Shown piece after piece: positions 1-8,567 of a stretch of DNA of 44,048 bases. The position numbers and the translations under genes were made by a program. The DNA is from Flavobacterium odoriferum (lineage in GTDB: Bacteria; Bacteroidota; Bacteroidia; Flavobacteriales; Flavobacteriaceae): assembly GCF_025499515.1 (NCBI RefSeq), contig NZ_JAMKFA010000023.1, positions 1 through 44,048 on the forward strand. Reading direction: 5' to 3'. Under the pieces are notes generated by a model. It was not told the origin of the DNA. It saw only the letters and a program-made list of their open reading frames with translations, and made no database searches. Position 1 is the stretch's first letter; each line of letters starts with the position of its first letter.

Positions 1-25
1 GGATTTCTCTTCTACGGAATGACAA
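1..25 (-). repeat. Partial copy of dispersed palindromic repeat, inverted orientation
   Basis: Read on the minus strand this stretch contains TGTCATTCCGTAGAAGAGAA, which resembles the heads of the repeat units at 33731, 35094 and 35154 (TGTCATTCCGCAGAATAGGA). It is a partial copy cut by the window edge. Similarity was judged by eye. Confidence 0.5.
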
Positions 26-28
26 TTG

Positions 29-87
29 CTCGCATGGCGAGGAAGTATTGCTCGCAGTCGCGAGGGATTAGTGCTCGCTTTGCGAGC
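29..87. repeat. Three successive CTCGC/GCGAG mini-hairpins
   Basis: Three short inverted repeats follow one another: CTCGC-ATG-GCGAG at 29-41, CTCGC-AGTC-GCGAG at 51-64, and GCTCGC-TTT-GCGAGC at 73-87. The stems are the same and the loops differ, which looks like a tandemly multiplied hairpin unit. No coding frame explains them. Function unknown. Confidence 0.6.
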
Positions 88-107
88 CAGTGGAATAGTT
101 ATCTGGA

Positions 108-180
108 ATACAAAGCGTCTTGTATAGCCCCGATGGGAACGGCATCCCACGCCTTAGCGCGGATATAGTGGACAGCGGGA
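108..180 (+). ncRNA. Candidate structured RNA/repeat element upstream of thrS
   Basis: The segment can fold into nested helices. ATACAA (108-113) pairs with TTGTAT (120-125). CCCG (129-132) pairs with CGGG (176-179), ATCC (144-147) with GGAT (161-164), and CGC (150-152) with GCG (157-159) around a CTTA loop. The asymmetric inner strands (133-143 and 165-175) have the look of a conserved internal loop. I recall similar CCCGAT...GGCATCC...GGATATAG...CGGG sequences recurring in flavobacterial intergenic DNA, but cannot name a family. It could be a small RNA, an mRNA leader element or a repeat; it ends about 65 bases before the predicted thrS promoter, so it is probably not part of the thrS transcript. 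Confidence 0.4.
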
Positions 181-244
181 CTAGGAGTTTTATGGAATGC
201 TGAACGGCTGCTTCAAATCTTTTTTAACATTATACCTTATATAT

Positions 245-276
245 ATTGTATGGATTTTATTAAAGGTTTATATTTG
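245..276 (+). promoter_or_regulatory. Predicted Bacteroidota-type promoter of thrS
   Basis: TATATTTG at 269-276 matches the -7 consensus TAnnTTTG of the primary sigma factor in this phylum. A TTG at 246-248 lies 20 bases upstream, where the -33 TTTG box is expected. The thrS ATG follows 20 bases after the -7 box. Confidence 0.65.
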
Positions 277-296
277 CACCTTATAAATTTTAAAAA

Positions 297-2237
297 ATGA
301 TAAAAGTTACTTTACCCGACGGGTCGGTTAAGGAGATGGCTCAAGGAGTTACTCCAATGGATGTTGCGAAAAGCATTAGTGAAGGTTTGGCTAGAAACGT
401 GATTTCGGCTTCTTATAATGGTACCACTATTGAAACGACGACGACCTTAACGACGGACGGTACACTTATATTATATACTTGGAATGACAAAGAAGGTAAG
501 AAAGCTTTTTGGCATTCGACTTCGCACGTGATGGCACAAGCTTTGGAAGAAATTTTCCCTGGTATTAAATTAACGCTTGGACCTGCGATTGATAATGGTT
601 TCTATTACGACGTAGATTTTGGTGATAAAAAAATTACGGATGCGGATTTCAAAAAGATTGAAGACCGTGTGTTAGAAATTTCAAGAGAGAAACATGAATT
701 TAAAATGCGTTCGGTTTCTAAAGCGGAAGCATTGGAAGTTTATAAAAATAATGAGTATAAAACTGAGTTGATTTCGAACTTAGAAGACGGAACGATTACG
801 TTCTGCGATCATGCCAACTTCTTTGATTTGTGTCGTGGTGGTCATATTCCGAATACAGGAATTATCAAAGCGATGAAAATTTTATCGGTTGCGGGTGCTT
901 ACTGGAGAGGTGATGAAAAAAATAAACAGTTAACTCGTGTTTATGGTATTTCGTTCCCAAAACAAAAAGACTTAACAGATTACTTAGAATTATTAGAAGA
1001 AGCAAAACGTCGCGATCATAGAAAATTAGGAAAAGAATTGGATTTGTTCCATTTCTCTCCAAAAGTAGGTCAAGGCTTACCGTTATGGTTACCAAAAGGT
1101 GCTGCTTTACGCGATAGATTAGAGCAATTCTTGAAAAAAGCACAGAAAAAAGCAGGTTACGAGCAAGTAGTTACGCCTCATATTGGAATGAAAGACTTGT
1201 ATGTAACTTCTGGACACTATGCTAAATATGGTGCGGATAGTTTCCAACCAATTCACACACCAGCTGAAGGCGAAGAGTTCTTGTTAAAACCAATGAACTG
1301 CCCACACCACTGTGAGATTTATAACGCAAGACCATGGTCGTACAAAGATTTACCAAAGCGTTATGCTGAATTTGGAACGGTTTATCGTTATGAACAATCG
1401 GGTGAATTACATGGATTGACTCGTGTTAGAGGATTTACTCAGGATGATGCACATATATTTTGTACACCAGATCAATTAGATGCTGAGTTCAAAAATGTAA
1501 TCGACTTGGTATTATATGTTTTTGGTTCGTTAGGATTTGAAAACTTTACAGCTCAGGTTTCGGTTCGTGATTTAAGTAATCCGGATAAATATATAGGTAG
1601 CGTTGAAAACTGGGAAAAAGCAGAAAATGCAATTATCAGTGCAGCGAAAGATAAAGGATTAAATTATGTGATTGAAGCTGGTGAAGCAGCTTTCTATGGT
1701 CCGAAATTGGATTTCATGGTAAAAGATGCTTTAGGCAGAAGTTGGCAATTAGGAACTATTCAGGTAGATTACAACTTACCAGAGCGTTTTGAATTGTCTT
1801 ATAAAGGTGCGGATGACAAGTTACATCGCCCAGTTATGATTCACCGAGCGCCTTTTGGTTCGATGGAACGTTTTATCGCTATTTTATTGGAACACACGGC
1901 AGGAAATTTCCCAATTTGGTTGATGCCAGAGCAGGCTATAATCTTGTCTTTGAGTGAGAAATATGAAAATTATGCGAAAAAAGTTTTAGATTTGCTAGAA
2001 AATCACGAAATTCGCGCCCTAATTGACAACCGAAATGAAACAATCGGGAAGAAAATTAGAGAAGCGGAGATGAACAAATATCCGTTTATGCTGATTGTTG
2101 GCGAGGAAGAAGAGAAAAACGGAACCATTTCTGTGAGACAACGCGGACAAGAAGGAAAAGGAAATATATCGGTTACTATTGAGCAATTTGCTGCAATGAT
2201 AAACGAAGAAATCAATAAAACATTAAAACAATTTTAA
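297..2237 (+). CDS. thrS: Threonine--tRNA ligase
   Basis: Class II aminoacyl-tRNA synthetase that charges tRNA-Thr in the cytoplasm, 646 aa, close to the usual 640. It contains in order a TGS domain (about 1-62), the editing/SAD domain with the HxxxH pair H73/H77 and a later CRGGH, the catalytic core with the zinc/threonine site around MNCPHHCE, class II motif 2 near [17 protein letters not shown], motif 3 near [11 protein letters not shown], and the C-terminal anticodon-binding domain. The ATG at 297 sits just downstream of a clear -7 box. infC, rpmI and rplT follow on the same strand, a gene order widespread in bacteria, so the four are probably co-transcribed. Nothing looks damaged. Assignment is essentially certain. 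Confidence 0.98.
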   Translation: MIKVTLPDGSVKEMAQGVTPMDVAKSISEGLARNVISASYNGTTIETTTTLTTDGTLILYTWNDKEGKKAFWHSTSHVMAQALEEIFPGIKLTLGPAIDNGFYYDVDFGDKKITDADFKKIEDRVLEISREKHEFKMRSVSKAEALEVYKNNEYKTELISNLEDGTITFCDHANFFDLCRGGHIPNTGIIKAMKILSVAGAYWRGDEKNKQLTRVYGISFPKQKDLTDYLELLEEAKRRDHRKLGKELDLFHFSPKVGQGLPLWLPKGAALRDRLEQFLKKAQKKAGYEQVVTPHIGMKDLYVTSGHYAKYGADSFQPIHTPAEGEEFLLKPMNCPHHCEIYNARPWSYKDLPKRYAEFGTVYRYEQSGELHGLTRVRGFTQDDAHIFCTPDQLDAEFKNVIDLVLYVFGSLGFENFTAQVSVRDLSNPDKYIGSVENWEKAENAIISAAKDKGLNYVIEAGEAAFYGPKLDFMVKDALGRSWQLGTIQVDYNLPERFELSYKGADDKLHRPVMIHRAPFGSMERFIAILLEHTAGNFPIWLMPEQAIILSLSEKYENYAKKVLDLLENHEIRALIDNRNETIGKKIREAEMNKYPFMLIVGEEEEKNGTISVRQRGQEGKGNISVTIEQFAAMINEEINKTLKQF

Positions 2238-2259
2238 GTTTAACTAAAATAATAAAGCC

Positions 2260-2817
2260 ATAGCAATTAGAAACAACAGAGGTTTTCAACCTCGCGAAGA
2301 GAAAAAAGCAGCACATCGTATCAATAATTTAATACGTGTTGCTGAAGTACGTTTAGTAGGTGAAAATATTGAACCAGGAGTTTACAAAATAGCTGATGCA
2401 CTTCGTTTAGCTGAAGAGCAAGAGGTTGATTTGGTAGAAATTTCTCCAAATGCTGAACCGCCAGTTTGTAAGTTGATGGATTATGGTAAATTTTTGTACC
2501 AGCAAAAGAAGAGAGATAAAGAATTAAAAGCTAAATCAACTCAAATTGTTATCAAAGAGATTCGTTTTGGACCTCAAACAGATGAGCATGATTATGAATT
2601 TAAGAAAAAGAATGCCCTTAAGTTTTTACAAGATGGTGCTAAATTAAAAGCATTTGTATTCTTTAAAGGACGTTCGATTATCTACAAAGAGCAAGGACAA
2701 ATTTTGTTATTACGTTTAGCTCAAGAATTGGAAGAGTTTGGAAAAGTAGAAGCGATGCCAGTTTTAGAAGGAAAACGTATGATTATGTACATTGCTCCGA
2801 AGAAAAAAGGAAAATAG
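2260..2817 (+). CDS. infC: Translation initiation factor IF-3, non-ATG start
   Basis: IF-3 binds the 30S subunit, checks initiator tRNA and start codon, and prevents premature 50S joining. The C-terminal half (VVKEIRFGP-like segment reading [25 protein letters not shown]) and the N-terminal half ([31 protein letters not shown], linker KFLYQQKKR) are complete. There is no ATG, GTG or TTG at the expected N-terminus. The frame is open from just after the TAA at 2245, and the conserved N-terminus ([20 protein letters not shown]) begins at ATA 2260 or ATT 2266. Non-canonical starts are typical of infC and in Escherichia coli underlie autoregulation. I chose ATA 2260 (185 codons); ATT 2266 is the alternative. 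The first conventional start, TTG at 2431, would delete most of the N-domain. The gene lies 22 bases after thrS. Confidence 0.9.
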   Translation: MAIRNNRGFQPREEKKAAHRINNLIRVAEVRLVGENIEPGVYKIADALRLAEEQEVDLVEISPNAEPPVCKLMDYGKFLYQQKKRDKELKAKSTQIVIKEIRFGPQTDEHDYEFKKKNALKFLQDGAKLKAFVFFKGRSIIYKEQGQILLLRLAQELEEFGKVEAMPVLEGKRMIMYIAPKKKGK

Positions 2818-2819
2818 TT

Positions 2820-2852
2820 TTAGTGATTAGTGACAAGTAATTAGTGATTAGT
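2820..2852 (+). repeat. Short direct repeat in infC-rpmI spacer
   Basis: TTAGTGATTAGT occurs at 2820-2831 and again at 2841-2852, with a further partial ATAGTGATTA near 2868. It is AT-rich intergenic repetition with no visible coding or terminator function in the 117-base spacer. Confidence 0.5.
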
Positions 2853-2934
2853 CTCTAAACTAAATAAATAGTGATTACTTAGTAATCCTATATGAAAAAT
2901 AATAAGTAAGATAGATTATAAATACAGGAAGAAA

Positions 2935-3132
2935 ATGCCTAAAATGAAAACGAAATCTAGTGCTAAGAAACGATTCAAAGTTACTGGTTCTGGAAAGATC
3001 AAAAGAAAACACGCTTTTAAAAGTCACATTTTGACTAAAAAATCTAAAAAGCGTAAATTAGCTTTAACTCACTCTGCTTTGGTTCACAAAACAGACGAGA
3101 GAAGCATTAAACAACAATTGAATATTATTTAA
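2935..3132 (+). CDS. rpmI: 50S ribosomal protein L35
   Basis: A 65-aa, very basic protein beginning [20 protein letters not shown] and containing the conserved [24 protein letters not shown] stretch, here ending KRKLAL. This is the usual length and signature of L35, a late-assembling large-subunit protein. It lies between infC and rplT, its standard position. There is no unusual feature in the protein; the spacers on both sides are longer than in many bacteria and contain short repeats. Confidence 0.97.
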   Translation: MPKMKTKSSAKKRFKVTGSGKIKRKHAFKSHILTKKSKKRKLALTHSALVHKTDERSIKQQLNII

Positions 3133-3156
3133 TTCGTTGTTTGGTTAAAACAATTT

Positions 3157-3247
3157 AGTAACCCTGGAGTGGGCTGAACGAAGTACGAAGTATGAAAATA
3201 CAAAGTACGAAGTTTATAAGTGTTGAGAAACCGCCTTACTGCAAAAA
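3157..3247 (+). promoter_or_regulatory. Possible rplT leader, split by short repeats
   Basis: The 127-base rpmI-rplT spacer has two non-repetitive arms, AGTAACCCTGGAGTGGGCTG (3157-3176) and GTTGAGAAACCGCCTTACTG (3222-3241). AGTAA of the first can pair with TTACT of the second, so the arms could close a stem. The repeat block at 3178-3213 would then sit in its loop. L20 autoregulates its own mRNA in several bacteria, so an L20-responsive leader is conceivable here, but I do not recognise a described one. Confidence 0.3.
3178..3213. repeat. Heptamer repeat ACGAAGT, four copies
   Basis: ACGAAGT occurs at 3178-3184, 3185-3191 and 3207-3213, with a one-base variant ACAAAGT at 3200-3206. They form two tandem pairs separated by 8 bases. 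This looks like a small simple-sequence expansion inside the rpmI-rplT spacer. Confidence 0.7.
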
Positions 3248-3259
3248 ACATTTAAAATT

Positions 3260-3604
3260 ATGCCAAGAGCAACAAATTCAGTAGCTACAAAAGCTAGAAA
3301 AAAAAGAGTATTAAAACAAGCCAAAGGTTTCTTTGGAAGACGTAAAAACGTTTGGACTGTAGCTAAAAACGCGGTAGAAAAAGCAATGTGCTATGCTTAC
3401 CGTGATAGAAAACAAAACAAAAGAAATTTCCGTGCTTTATGGATTACGCGTATCAATGCTGGTGCACGTTTACATGGTATGAGTTATTCTCAATTTATGG
3501 GGAAAGCAAAAGCTAACAATATCGAATTGAACCGTAAAGTTCTTGCTGATTTAGCTATGAACCACCCAGCTGCTTTCACAGCTATCGTTAACAAAATTAA
3601 ATAA
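3260..3604 (+). CDS. rplT: 50S ribosomal protein L20
   Basis: A 114-aa basic protein starting [20 protein letters not shown], with the conserved [16 protein letters not shown] and [18 protein letters not shown] regions and the C-terminal globular domain ([17 protein letters not shown]). Length and motifs are typical of L20, which is needed early in 50S assembly. It is the last gene of the thrS-infC-rpmI-rplT block and is followed 36 bases later by a strong hairpin terminator. Confidence 0.98.
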   Translation: MPRATNSVATKARKKRVLKQAKGFFGRRKNVWTVAKNAVEKAMCYAYRDRKQNKRNFRALWITRINAGARLHGMSYSQFMGKAKANNIELNRKVLADLAMNHPAAFTAIVNKIK

Positions 3605-3638
3605 TTACGTCTAACTCAGTTTATCTTACTTATATATT

Positions 3639-3667
3639 AAACCCCGATGAAAATCGGGGTTTTTTAT
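3639..3667 (+). terminator. Intrinsic terminator after rplT
   Basis: AACCCCGAT (3640-3648) and ATCGGGGTT (3653-3661) form a 9-bp stem around a GAAA loop, followed by a T-run. It ends the thrS-rplT operon. Confidence 0.9.
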
Positions 3668-3742
3668 TTTAAGCACGGAATGCAATTACTCTCTATAAGG
3701 ATAATGGATACGGAATGTGATTACGACCTAATTAATTATAAT

Positions 3743-4270
3743 TTATTTTCCTTGCCTCAAAACTTCGTTTATTATTTTTTGATACTTTTCTTTAGTTTCC
3801 AAATTGTAATCAGATTTATTTCCACCAATTACGGTAATTTCAAAATTTTCCCAATCGTTAATATAAATCTTAACATTATTTGAAATTTTACTTTCTTGTT
3901 TGAAACTTTCAAATTTATTAGTCTTTTTGTTTACTCCAGACATTTCATATTCGCATATTCCTGTCGTAATTTCAGTTATTAATATTGGAACATTGTTATC
4001 TAGAAAAATTGCGAAATCTTTAGTATACTCTTTACAGTTTACATTTGAATCTATTTTATAGTTTATTCTTTTTATTTGATTTTCAATCTTAGTGAAATAA
4101 ACTAAAGTATTAATCTCTGGAGAACAATTGAAACATAAATTTTGGTTGATTTCTGCTTTTTTAGCTATCTCATTTTCAATTCTAGAAACTTTTCTGTTAA
4201 TTGATTTAAATTCTGAAGAGCAACTCGAATTTACCAAAATAAACAGAAGTAATCCTACTATTTTTTTCAT
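3743..4270 (-). CDS. Putative lipoprotein, unknown function
   Basis: A 175-aa protein with a lipoprotein signal: MKKIVGLLLFILVNSSC, where Cys17 would be lipidated after a LVNSS-type lipobox. The mature part has a short predicted coiled stretch (about 22-40, SINRKVSRIENEIAKKAE) and then a mixed charged region with a CFNC pair. I recognise no family. It sits downstream of two other exported proteins on the same strand (5934 and 7154) with a 125-base gap, so it may be a separate unit. It is probably anchored in the inner or outer membrane, facing the periplasm; that is inferred from the signal only. Confidence 0.75.
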   Translation of the reverse strand: MKKIVGLLLFILVNSSCSSEFKSINRKVSRIENEIAKKAEINQNLCFNCSPEINTLVYFTKIENQIKRINYKIDSNVNCKEYTKDFAIFLDNNVPILITEITTGICEYEMSGVNKKTNKFESFKQESKISNNVKIYINDWENFEITVIGGNKSDYNLETKEKYQKIINEVLRQGK

Positions 4271-4395
4271 ATATAAATTTAATTTCTGTTTGTTATGTTT
4301 TAAGTTTTTAAGTCATTTATTTGGTGTGGTTTTGATTTTTTGATAATAAAAATGCGAAGATATTCGTTCACTAGCTGAGATATACTAAATAGTTT

Positions 4396-5934
4396 TTACT
4401 CATCCAAATATTCCTTACCTTCTTTAGACAACCAACCTTTTTGACCATTAGGTAATTCAAAACGTGCAAAGTTTCCTTGAAAATCTTCGAGTTTTTTGTA
4501 ACGAAATTCTTTATGTAATGGAAAAAGTTTAACTAAATTATTTTTCTTCATCTTATAAAATGGATACTTGAACTCAACAAACTGTAAATCTTGATATTCA
4601 TTAAAATTATTGAATTCTGAAGATGCGCTATTGTTTTTAAAATCTTCATTGTTTACAAAAAAGTTTCCTAAGTAACTCATTCCAAATGTTCCATTCTCTC
4701 TTTGGAAATAAACCACAGTATAACTAAAATCAACCATTTCTGTAATTCTAGTTTTATAGTTATCAAAGTGATAAAATTCACGATTAGATGAAATTGTATC
4801 TTTTGAATTGTTATTCTGAAAATAGAAATTCTTAATTCCAATTGCATTTGTTAAAGATAAAGTATCCGATTCGGTTTCGTTTGTTTCAAATCCAAAAACA
4901 TCAAAATTTCTTGTTTTTAAAATGAATTTTTCTTTTGATTTAGAAATAGTTAATTCATACTTATACTCATGTTGTGGAGCTTCAGGAAGTAAAACTATTG
5001 GAAAAGAAAAACCTTTTTTTATTTCTTTACCTGTCCAATCTATCCATTTTAATTTATTCTTTTCAAGAATTTGCATACTTCCTAAATGTTCTTTAGAAGC
5101 TTGCACAGAAAACTTGTTTATTTTTTTAAATGATAAATTATATAAATCCATTTTATTATTGTTGAAACACTTAATTATCGAGCTTAATACAATTGAATCA
5201 TATGCTTTTGAAATTAAAATTTCATTATGAATGTTTTTCAACCTAACTTTTTTTGACGGCAATGTATCAACAACAAAAAATTCATCTTCTAAATCATGGA
5301 ATGCATGTTGTGAAAATTTATAGATTTCTTCATTATAGATTTTTAATTTCTCATTTTTAAATTCATTACTTTCTGAATCATATTGATGAATTATTTTATA
5401 TGACTTATTGGTTGGAATAATAAATATCTCTTCATTATCATAAGTGTAAATAATTCTTTTATTCTCAAATTCAATAAAAATGAATGGCATGTATTCTTCA
5501 ATTTCAGTATACTTATTTTTGTCCTCATACTTATTTGTAAAATAGGCAAAAAAATTCTTATTTATTAAGTACAATTTATATTCATCGTATTCTTTTTCAT
5601 CATTACTATCACGATTTATATAATTGAAGCTTATTTTCTTTAAATCATCGAAATCATTATTTTCTTTGATATCAGAATAAGTAACAAAAGATTTTCCTTT
5701 AGAAAACAATTTCAATGATTCTTCTGAAATAGGATAAAGATTTGTTTCAATTGATTTCTTTGATTTGTTCAAAACAACATTAAATTTCATCTCAAAAAAC
5801 TGATCGTCTTTTTTTATGATTATTCCTTTTCCTGGCATAACAAACTGCAATTCTCCTTCGGTAACTTTGTAAGTTTGTTGTCCAAAAGATAAAATGGAAA
5901 AAAGGAAAAATGATATGTAAAGAAGTTGTTTCAT
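4396..5934 (-). CDS. Exported protein of unknown function, C-terminal WG-like motif
   Basis: A 512-aa protein with an N-terminal signal peptide (MKQLLYISFFLFSILSFGQQ), likely cleaved after the SFG/QQ region as in many flavobacterial exported proteins. The rest is rich in Asn, Lys, Glu and aromatic residues and alternates short beta-like segments. The C-terminus ends LPNGQKGWLSKEGKEYLDE, which resembles a single WG repeat (GxxGWLDxxGxE); earlier, SMQILEKNKLKWIDWTGKEI is a weaker version. A beta-rich exported protein is likely but no function can be assigned. It begins 2 bases downstream of the lipoprotein gene at 5937-7154, so the two are very probably one operon. Confidence 0.8.
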   Translation of the reverse strand: MKQLLYISFFLFSILSFGQQTYKVTEGELQFVMPGKGIIIKKDDQFFEMKFNVVLNKSKKSIETNLYPISEESLKLFSKGKSFVTYSDIKENNDFDDLKKISFNYINRDSNDEKEYDEYKLYLINKNFFAYFTNKYEDKNKYTEIEEYMPFIFIEFENKRIIYTYDNEEIFIIPTNKSYKIIHQYDSESNEFKNEKLKIYNEEIYKFSQHAFHDLEDEFFVVDTLPSKKVRLKNIHNEILISKAYDSIVLSSIIKCFNNNKMDLYNLSFKKINKFSVQASKEHLGSMQILEKNKLKWIDWTGKEIKKGFSFPIVLLPEAPQHEYKYELTISKSKEKFILKTRNFDVFGFETNETESDTLSLTNAIGIKNFYFQNNNSKDTISSNREFYHFDNYKTRITEMVDFSYTVVYFQRENGTFGMSYLGNFFVNNEDFKNNSASSEFNNFNEYQDLQFVEFKYPFYKMKKNNLVKLFPLHKEFRYKKLEDFQGNFARFELPNGQKGWLSKEGKEYLDE

Positions 5935-5936
5935 TT

Positions 5937-7154
5937 TTAATTAATCATTTTAATTTCTTCAATTATCTTATTTATTTTTGGTTTCTCAGTTACAAGATCT
6001 TTAATATATCTTCCATTCTCGTGTTTTATGAATCTATTTGCAACTTTATTATTTTGCCAATCTAAAACATATAATCCTGTTTCTGAAACTTGTTTTTCTT
6101 GGTCGGGACTAACCAAATAAACTATTAATGTCGGTGTTAAATTTTGCAAATAAATTGTTGTAATAGAGACCGAAATTTTCTCTCCATATTTATAATATCT
6201 GGCATAACTAACTTTCTTAATTTCACCATCTTTTTTGAAGATAGTTATAATTTTATTATCCGATGTACTTTCAGTATTTGTTGTTTTTTTTACTGTTTTA
6301 ATTATTGAAATATCATTGTCAATTTCGTTTACTAATGCATCAATTTTTCTAATGTTAGAATCATTATACAAAGAGACTTTTGGATTGCCCCAAGTATCAA
6401 ATAATACATATGCAAATTGATTATTAATTTTTACCAAGATGATTTTTAATCTGCTGTATTTGTCTCCAACATAGGAAAATAAAATCTTATAATCTTGTAT
6501 TTCATTTTCAGCCATACAAAATGCAACAATTTCTTTATCATCTCTGAGATTTGTCTGCTTCCAGTTGTAAATTGATTGATTTTGGCCACCTCTAAAATAA
6601 AATTCTTCAATCTCTTTAGACTTTGTGACAATTAAATTATAATAAATTACATTTTTTTTGTCCTGTTCTAGATTTCCAGAACTTCTTACTAAGCGAAAGC
6701 CATTTTCGGTTTTATAGTAATAATACAATCCTAAATCTTTTTTAGGCTTAGAATTTTCTGAACATTCTCCACTTTGAATAATTTCTTCTAAATAAAAACA
6801 AATATAATTTTCGTCAATGATTTTATATTTCCCTTTAGTTGTAGTAAAACAATCATTTCCACATTCTGCACTATAACTACTTATAAATGTTTGGTCTGAA
6901 TTAATTGAAATGTTATTTCCGTAATTTTCATCTCTATTTGTACTTTGTGGGCTTAATAAATATTCTTTGACTTCTGAATTGGCAATTAATTCATTTATCC
7001 TCCATTTGCCACTCAGGATTGTTATTTGAGAATTATGGATAATTTTTTCATAACCATCATAATTAGTTTGTTTCTGTGCACAACTATTAGTTAATACAAA
7101 CAGTAACATTAAAAAAATATTTTTCGTAAACTTATATTTTATATTGAAGCGCAT
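5937..7154 (-). CDS. Putative lipoprotein, unknown function
   Basis: A 405-aa protein whose N-terminus has a positively charged start, a hydrophobic core (IFLMLLFVL) and a TNSC lipobox with the lipidated Cys at about residue 25. After it comes a segment resembling small lipocalin-like domains (LSGKWRINELIANSE..., about 48-140, with a CxxxC-type pair CGNDC). The remaining 260 residues are not recognised. It is the first gene of a probable two-gene operon with the 512-aa exported protein (2-base gap). A later start would shorten only the n-region. Function unknown; the pairing of a lipoprotein with a soluble exported partner suggests they act together in the envelope. Confidence 0.78.
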   Translation of the reverse strand: MRFNIKYKFTKNIFLMLLFVLTNSCAQKQTNYDGYEKIIHNSQITILSGKWRINELIANSEVKEYLLSPQSTNRDENYGNNISINSDQTFISSYSAECGNDCFTTTKGKYKIIDENYICFYLEEIIQSGECSENSKPKKDLGLYYYYKTENGFRLVRSSGNLEQDKKNVIYYNLIVTKSKEIEEFYFRGGQNQSIYNWKQTNLRDDKEIVAFCMAENEIQDYKILFSYVGDKYSRLKIILVKINNQFAYVLFDTWGNPKVSLYNDSNIRKIDALVNEIDNDISIIKTVKKTTNTESTSDNKIITIFKKDGEIKKVSYARYYKYGEKISVSITTIYLQNLTPTLIVYLVSPDQEKQVSETGLYVLDWQNNKVANRFIKHENGRYIKDLVTEKPKINKIIEEIKMIN

Positions 7155-7355
7155 AGTTTTGGATTCGGTTTTCTTTTAAGAAGTGTCGTTTGAAAGTAGC
7201 ACACATCTTGTTTATTTGATTAACAAACTCAAATATAATGAATATATCCAAGTATTATTAAACTTGAAATCATTATAACACAAAAAAAGTGCCACAAAAA
7301 GTACAAGATTTTATTCCCCAGAATTCAATACCTTTACACTTTTAAAAATACTACT

Positions 7356-8267
7356 TTGAATACAACCAAAACCATAACCGGCTTTCATCCGAAAAACAAA
7401 CACCACGGCAATTACGATTTCAAAACTTTAATCCAATCCAATCCAGATTTAGCGCCATTTGTTGCGATGAATGAATATGAAACTGAAACGATTGATTTTG
7501 CGAATCCTGATGCGGTGAAAATGTTGAACAAAGCGTTGTTATTGCATTTTTATGGTTTGAAAAATTGGGATATTCCAAAAGGTTTTCTTTGTCCGCCTAT
7601 TCCAGGACGAGCAGAGTATATTCATCAAGTTGCCGATATTTTAGAAGATACATACGGAACGATTCAAACGAAGCATAAAATTCGAATTTTAGATGTCGGA
7701 ATTGGTGCGAATTGTATTTATCCAATTATTGGTGTATCGGAATACGATTGGCGTTTTGTAGGTAGCGAAATTGACAAACAAGCTTTTGAAGCGGCTCAGG
7801 AAAATATCAACTCCAATCAGAAATTAAAAGAAAACGTTACGTTGCGATTGCAAACATCCAAACGAAACATTTTCAAGAATATCATTCTTCCAGAAGATAA
7901 ATTTGACATGACGATTTGTAATCCGCCTTTCCATAGTTCAAAAGAAGAAGCGAATAAAGGCACAATTCGTAAGAATAAAAACTTAGGTATTGAAGATTCT
8001 AAAAAACCAACATTAAACTTTGGTGGCGTAAATAACGAATTGTGGTGCGAAGGTGGTGAATTGACGTTCATCAGCAATATGATTTATGAAAGTGTGCATT
8101 TTAAAGCGCAATGCAAATGGTTTTCCTCGTTAGTTTCTAAAAAAGATAATTTAAAATCCTTGCTTTCGCATCTTAAAAAAGTAAAAGCTACCTATCAAAT
8201 TACAGAAATGAAACATGGTAATAAAGTGAGTCGCATTTTGTTTTGGACGTTTAAGGAGGAGAAATAA
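7356..8267 (+). CDS. rlmF: 23S rRNA (adenine(1618)-N(6))-methyltransferase
   Basis: SAM-dependent methyltransferase that makes m6A1618 in 23S rRNA. The 303-aa protein has the family-specific N-terminus (HPKNKHHGNYDF, LHFYGLKNWDIPKGFLCPP), a SAM-binding segment (ILDVGIGANCIYP, about 108-121) and the amino-methyltransferase catalytic motif NPPF at residues 189-192, followed by HSS. The start is TTG at 7356: the family signature HPKNKHHGNYDF begins about 11 residues in, and the first in-frame ATG (around codon 38) would remove it. Upstream is about 200 bases of AT-rich spacer containing TACCTTTA, a near match to a -7 box. The gene stands alone. Confidence 0.93.
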   Translation: MNTTKTITGFHPKNKHHGNYDFKTLIQSNPDLAPFVAMNEYETETIDFANPDAVKMLNKALLLHFYGLKNWDIPKGFLCPPIPGRAEYIHQVADILEDTYGTIQTKHKIRILDVGIGANCIYPIIGVSEYDWRFVGSEIDKQAFEAAQENINSNQKLKENVTLRLQTSKRNIFKNIILPEDKFDMTICNPPFHSSKEEANKGTIRKNKNLGIEDSKKPTLNFGGVNNELWCEGGELTFISNMIYESVHFKAQCKWFSSLVSKKDNLKSLLSHLKKVKATYQITEMKHGNKVSRILFWTFKEEK

Positions 8268-8300
8268 CTGTTAGTTTTTTTCTTGTATTTTAAAAATTAT

Positions 8301-8308
8301 TATCTTTG
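8301..8308 (+). promoter_or_regulatory. -7 box of the toxin-antitoxin operon
   Basis: TATCTTTG is an exact TAnnTTTG match 19 bases before the antitoxin ATG. No convincing -33 box lies at the ideal spacing; a TTG at 8283-8285 is about five bases too close. Confidence 0.5.
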
Positions 8309-8327
8309 AGTATAAAATTAGTTTCAA

Positions 8328-8567
8328 ATGAAATCTGACGTAACATTATCCAACAAAAAAATAGAATTAATTCAGTGGTTATCTACTATTGAAGATGTTT
8401 CTATATTGAATAAAATAATGGAATTAAGAAAAAAAGAAAGTAAAGATTGGTGGAATTCTATCTCGGAAAACGAAAAAAAATCCATTGAAGCAGGATTAAA
8501 TGATGCTGAAAATGGAAAATTAAACGATCATTCTCAAGCTAGGAAACTTTATGAAAAATGGCTTTAG
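8328..8567 (+). CDS. Antitoxin of a type II toxin-antitoxin pair
   Basis: A 79-aa acidic/amphipathic protein (KKIELIQWLSTIEDVSILNKIMELRKKES at the N-terminus). It resembles the short helical antitoxin-like proteins found before RelE/ParE-type toxins in Bacteroidota: an N-terminal segment about 1-45 that may mediate dimer or DNA contact, and a C-terminal tail (SIEAGLNDAENGKLNDH) of the type that wraps the toxin. Its end overlaps the start of the next gene by 17 bases, so the two are translationally coupled. The family name is uncertain; the role is inferred mainly from the partner. Confidence 0.75.
   Translation: MKSDVTLSNKKIELIQWLSTIEDVSILNKIMELRKKESKDWWNSISENEKKSIEAGLNDAENGKLNDHSQARKLYEKWL

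Noticed and set aside
865..1143. Minus-strand frame inside thrS, and similar frames opposite cphA, ftsK, pyrC-like and hsdR genes
   Set aside because: They are shadows of strongly conserved genes, without family similarity or promoters.
3647..3883. Plus-strand 78-codon frame after rplT
   Set aside because: It begins inside the terminator hairpin and overlaps the lipoprotein gene on the other strand; no recognisable protein.
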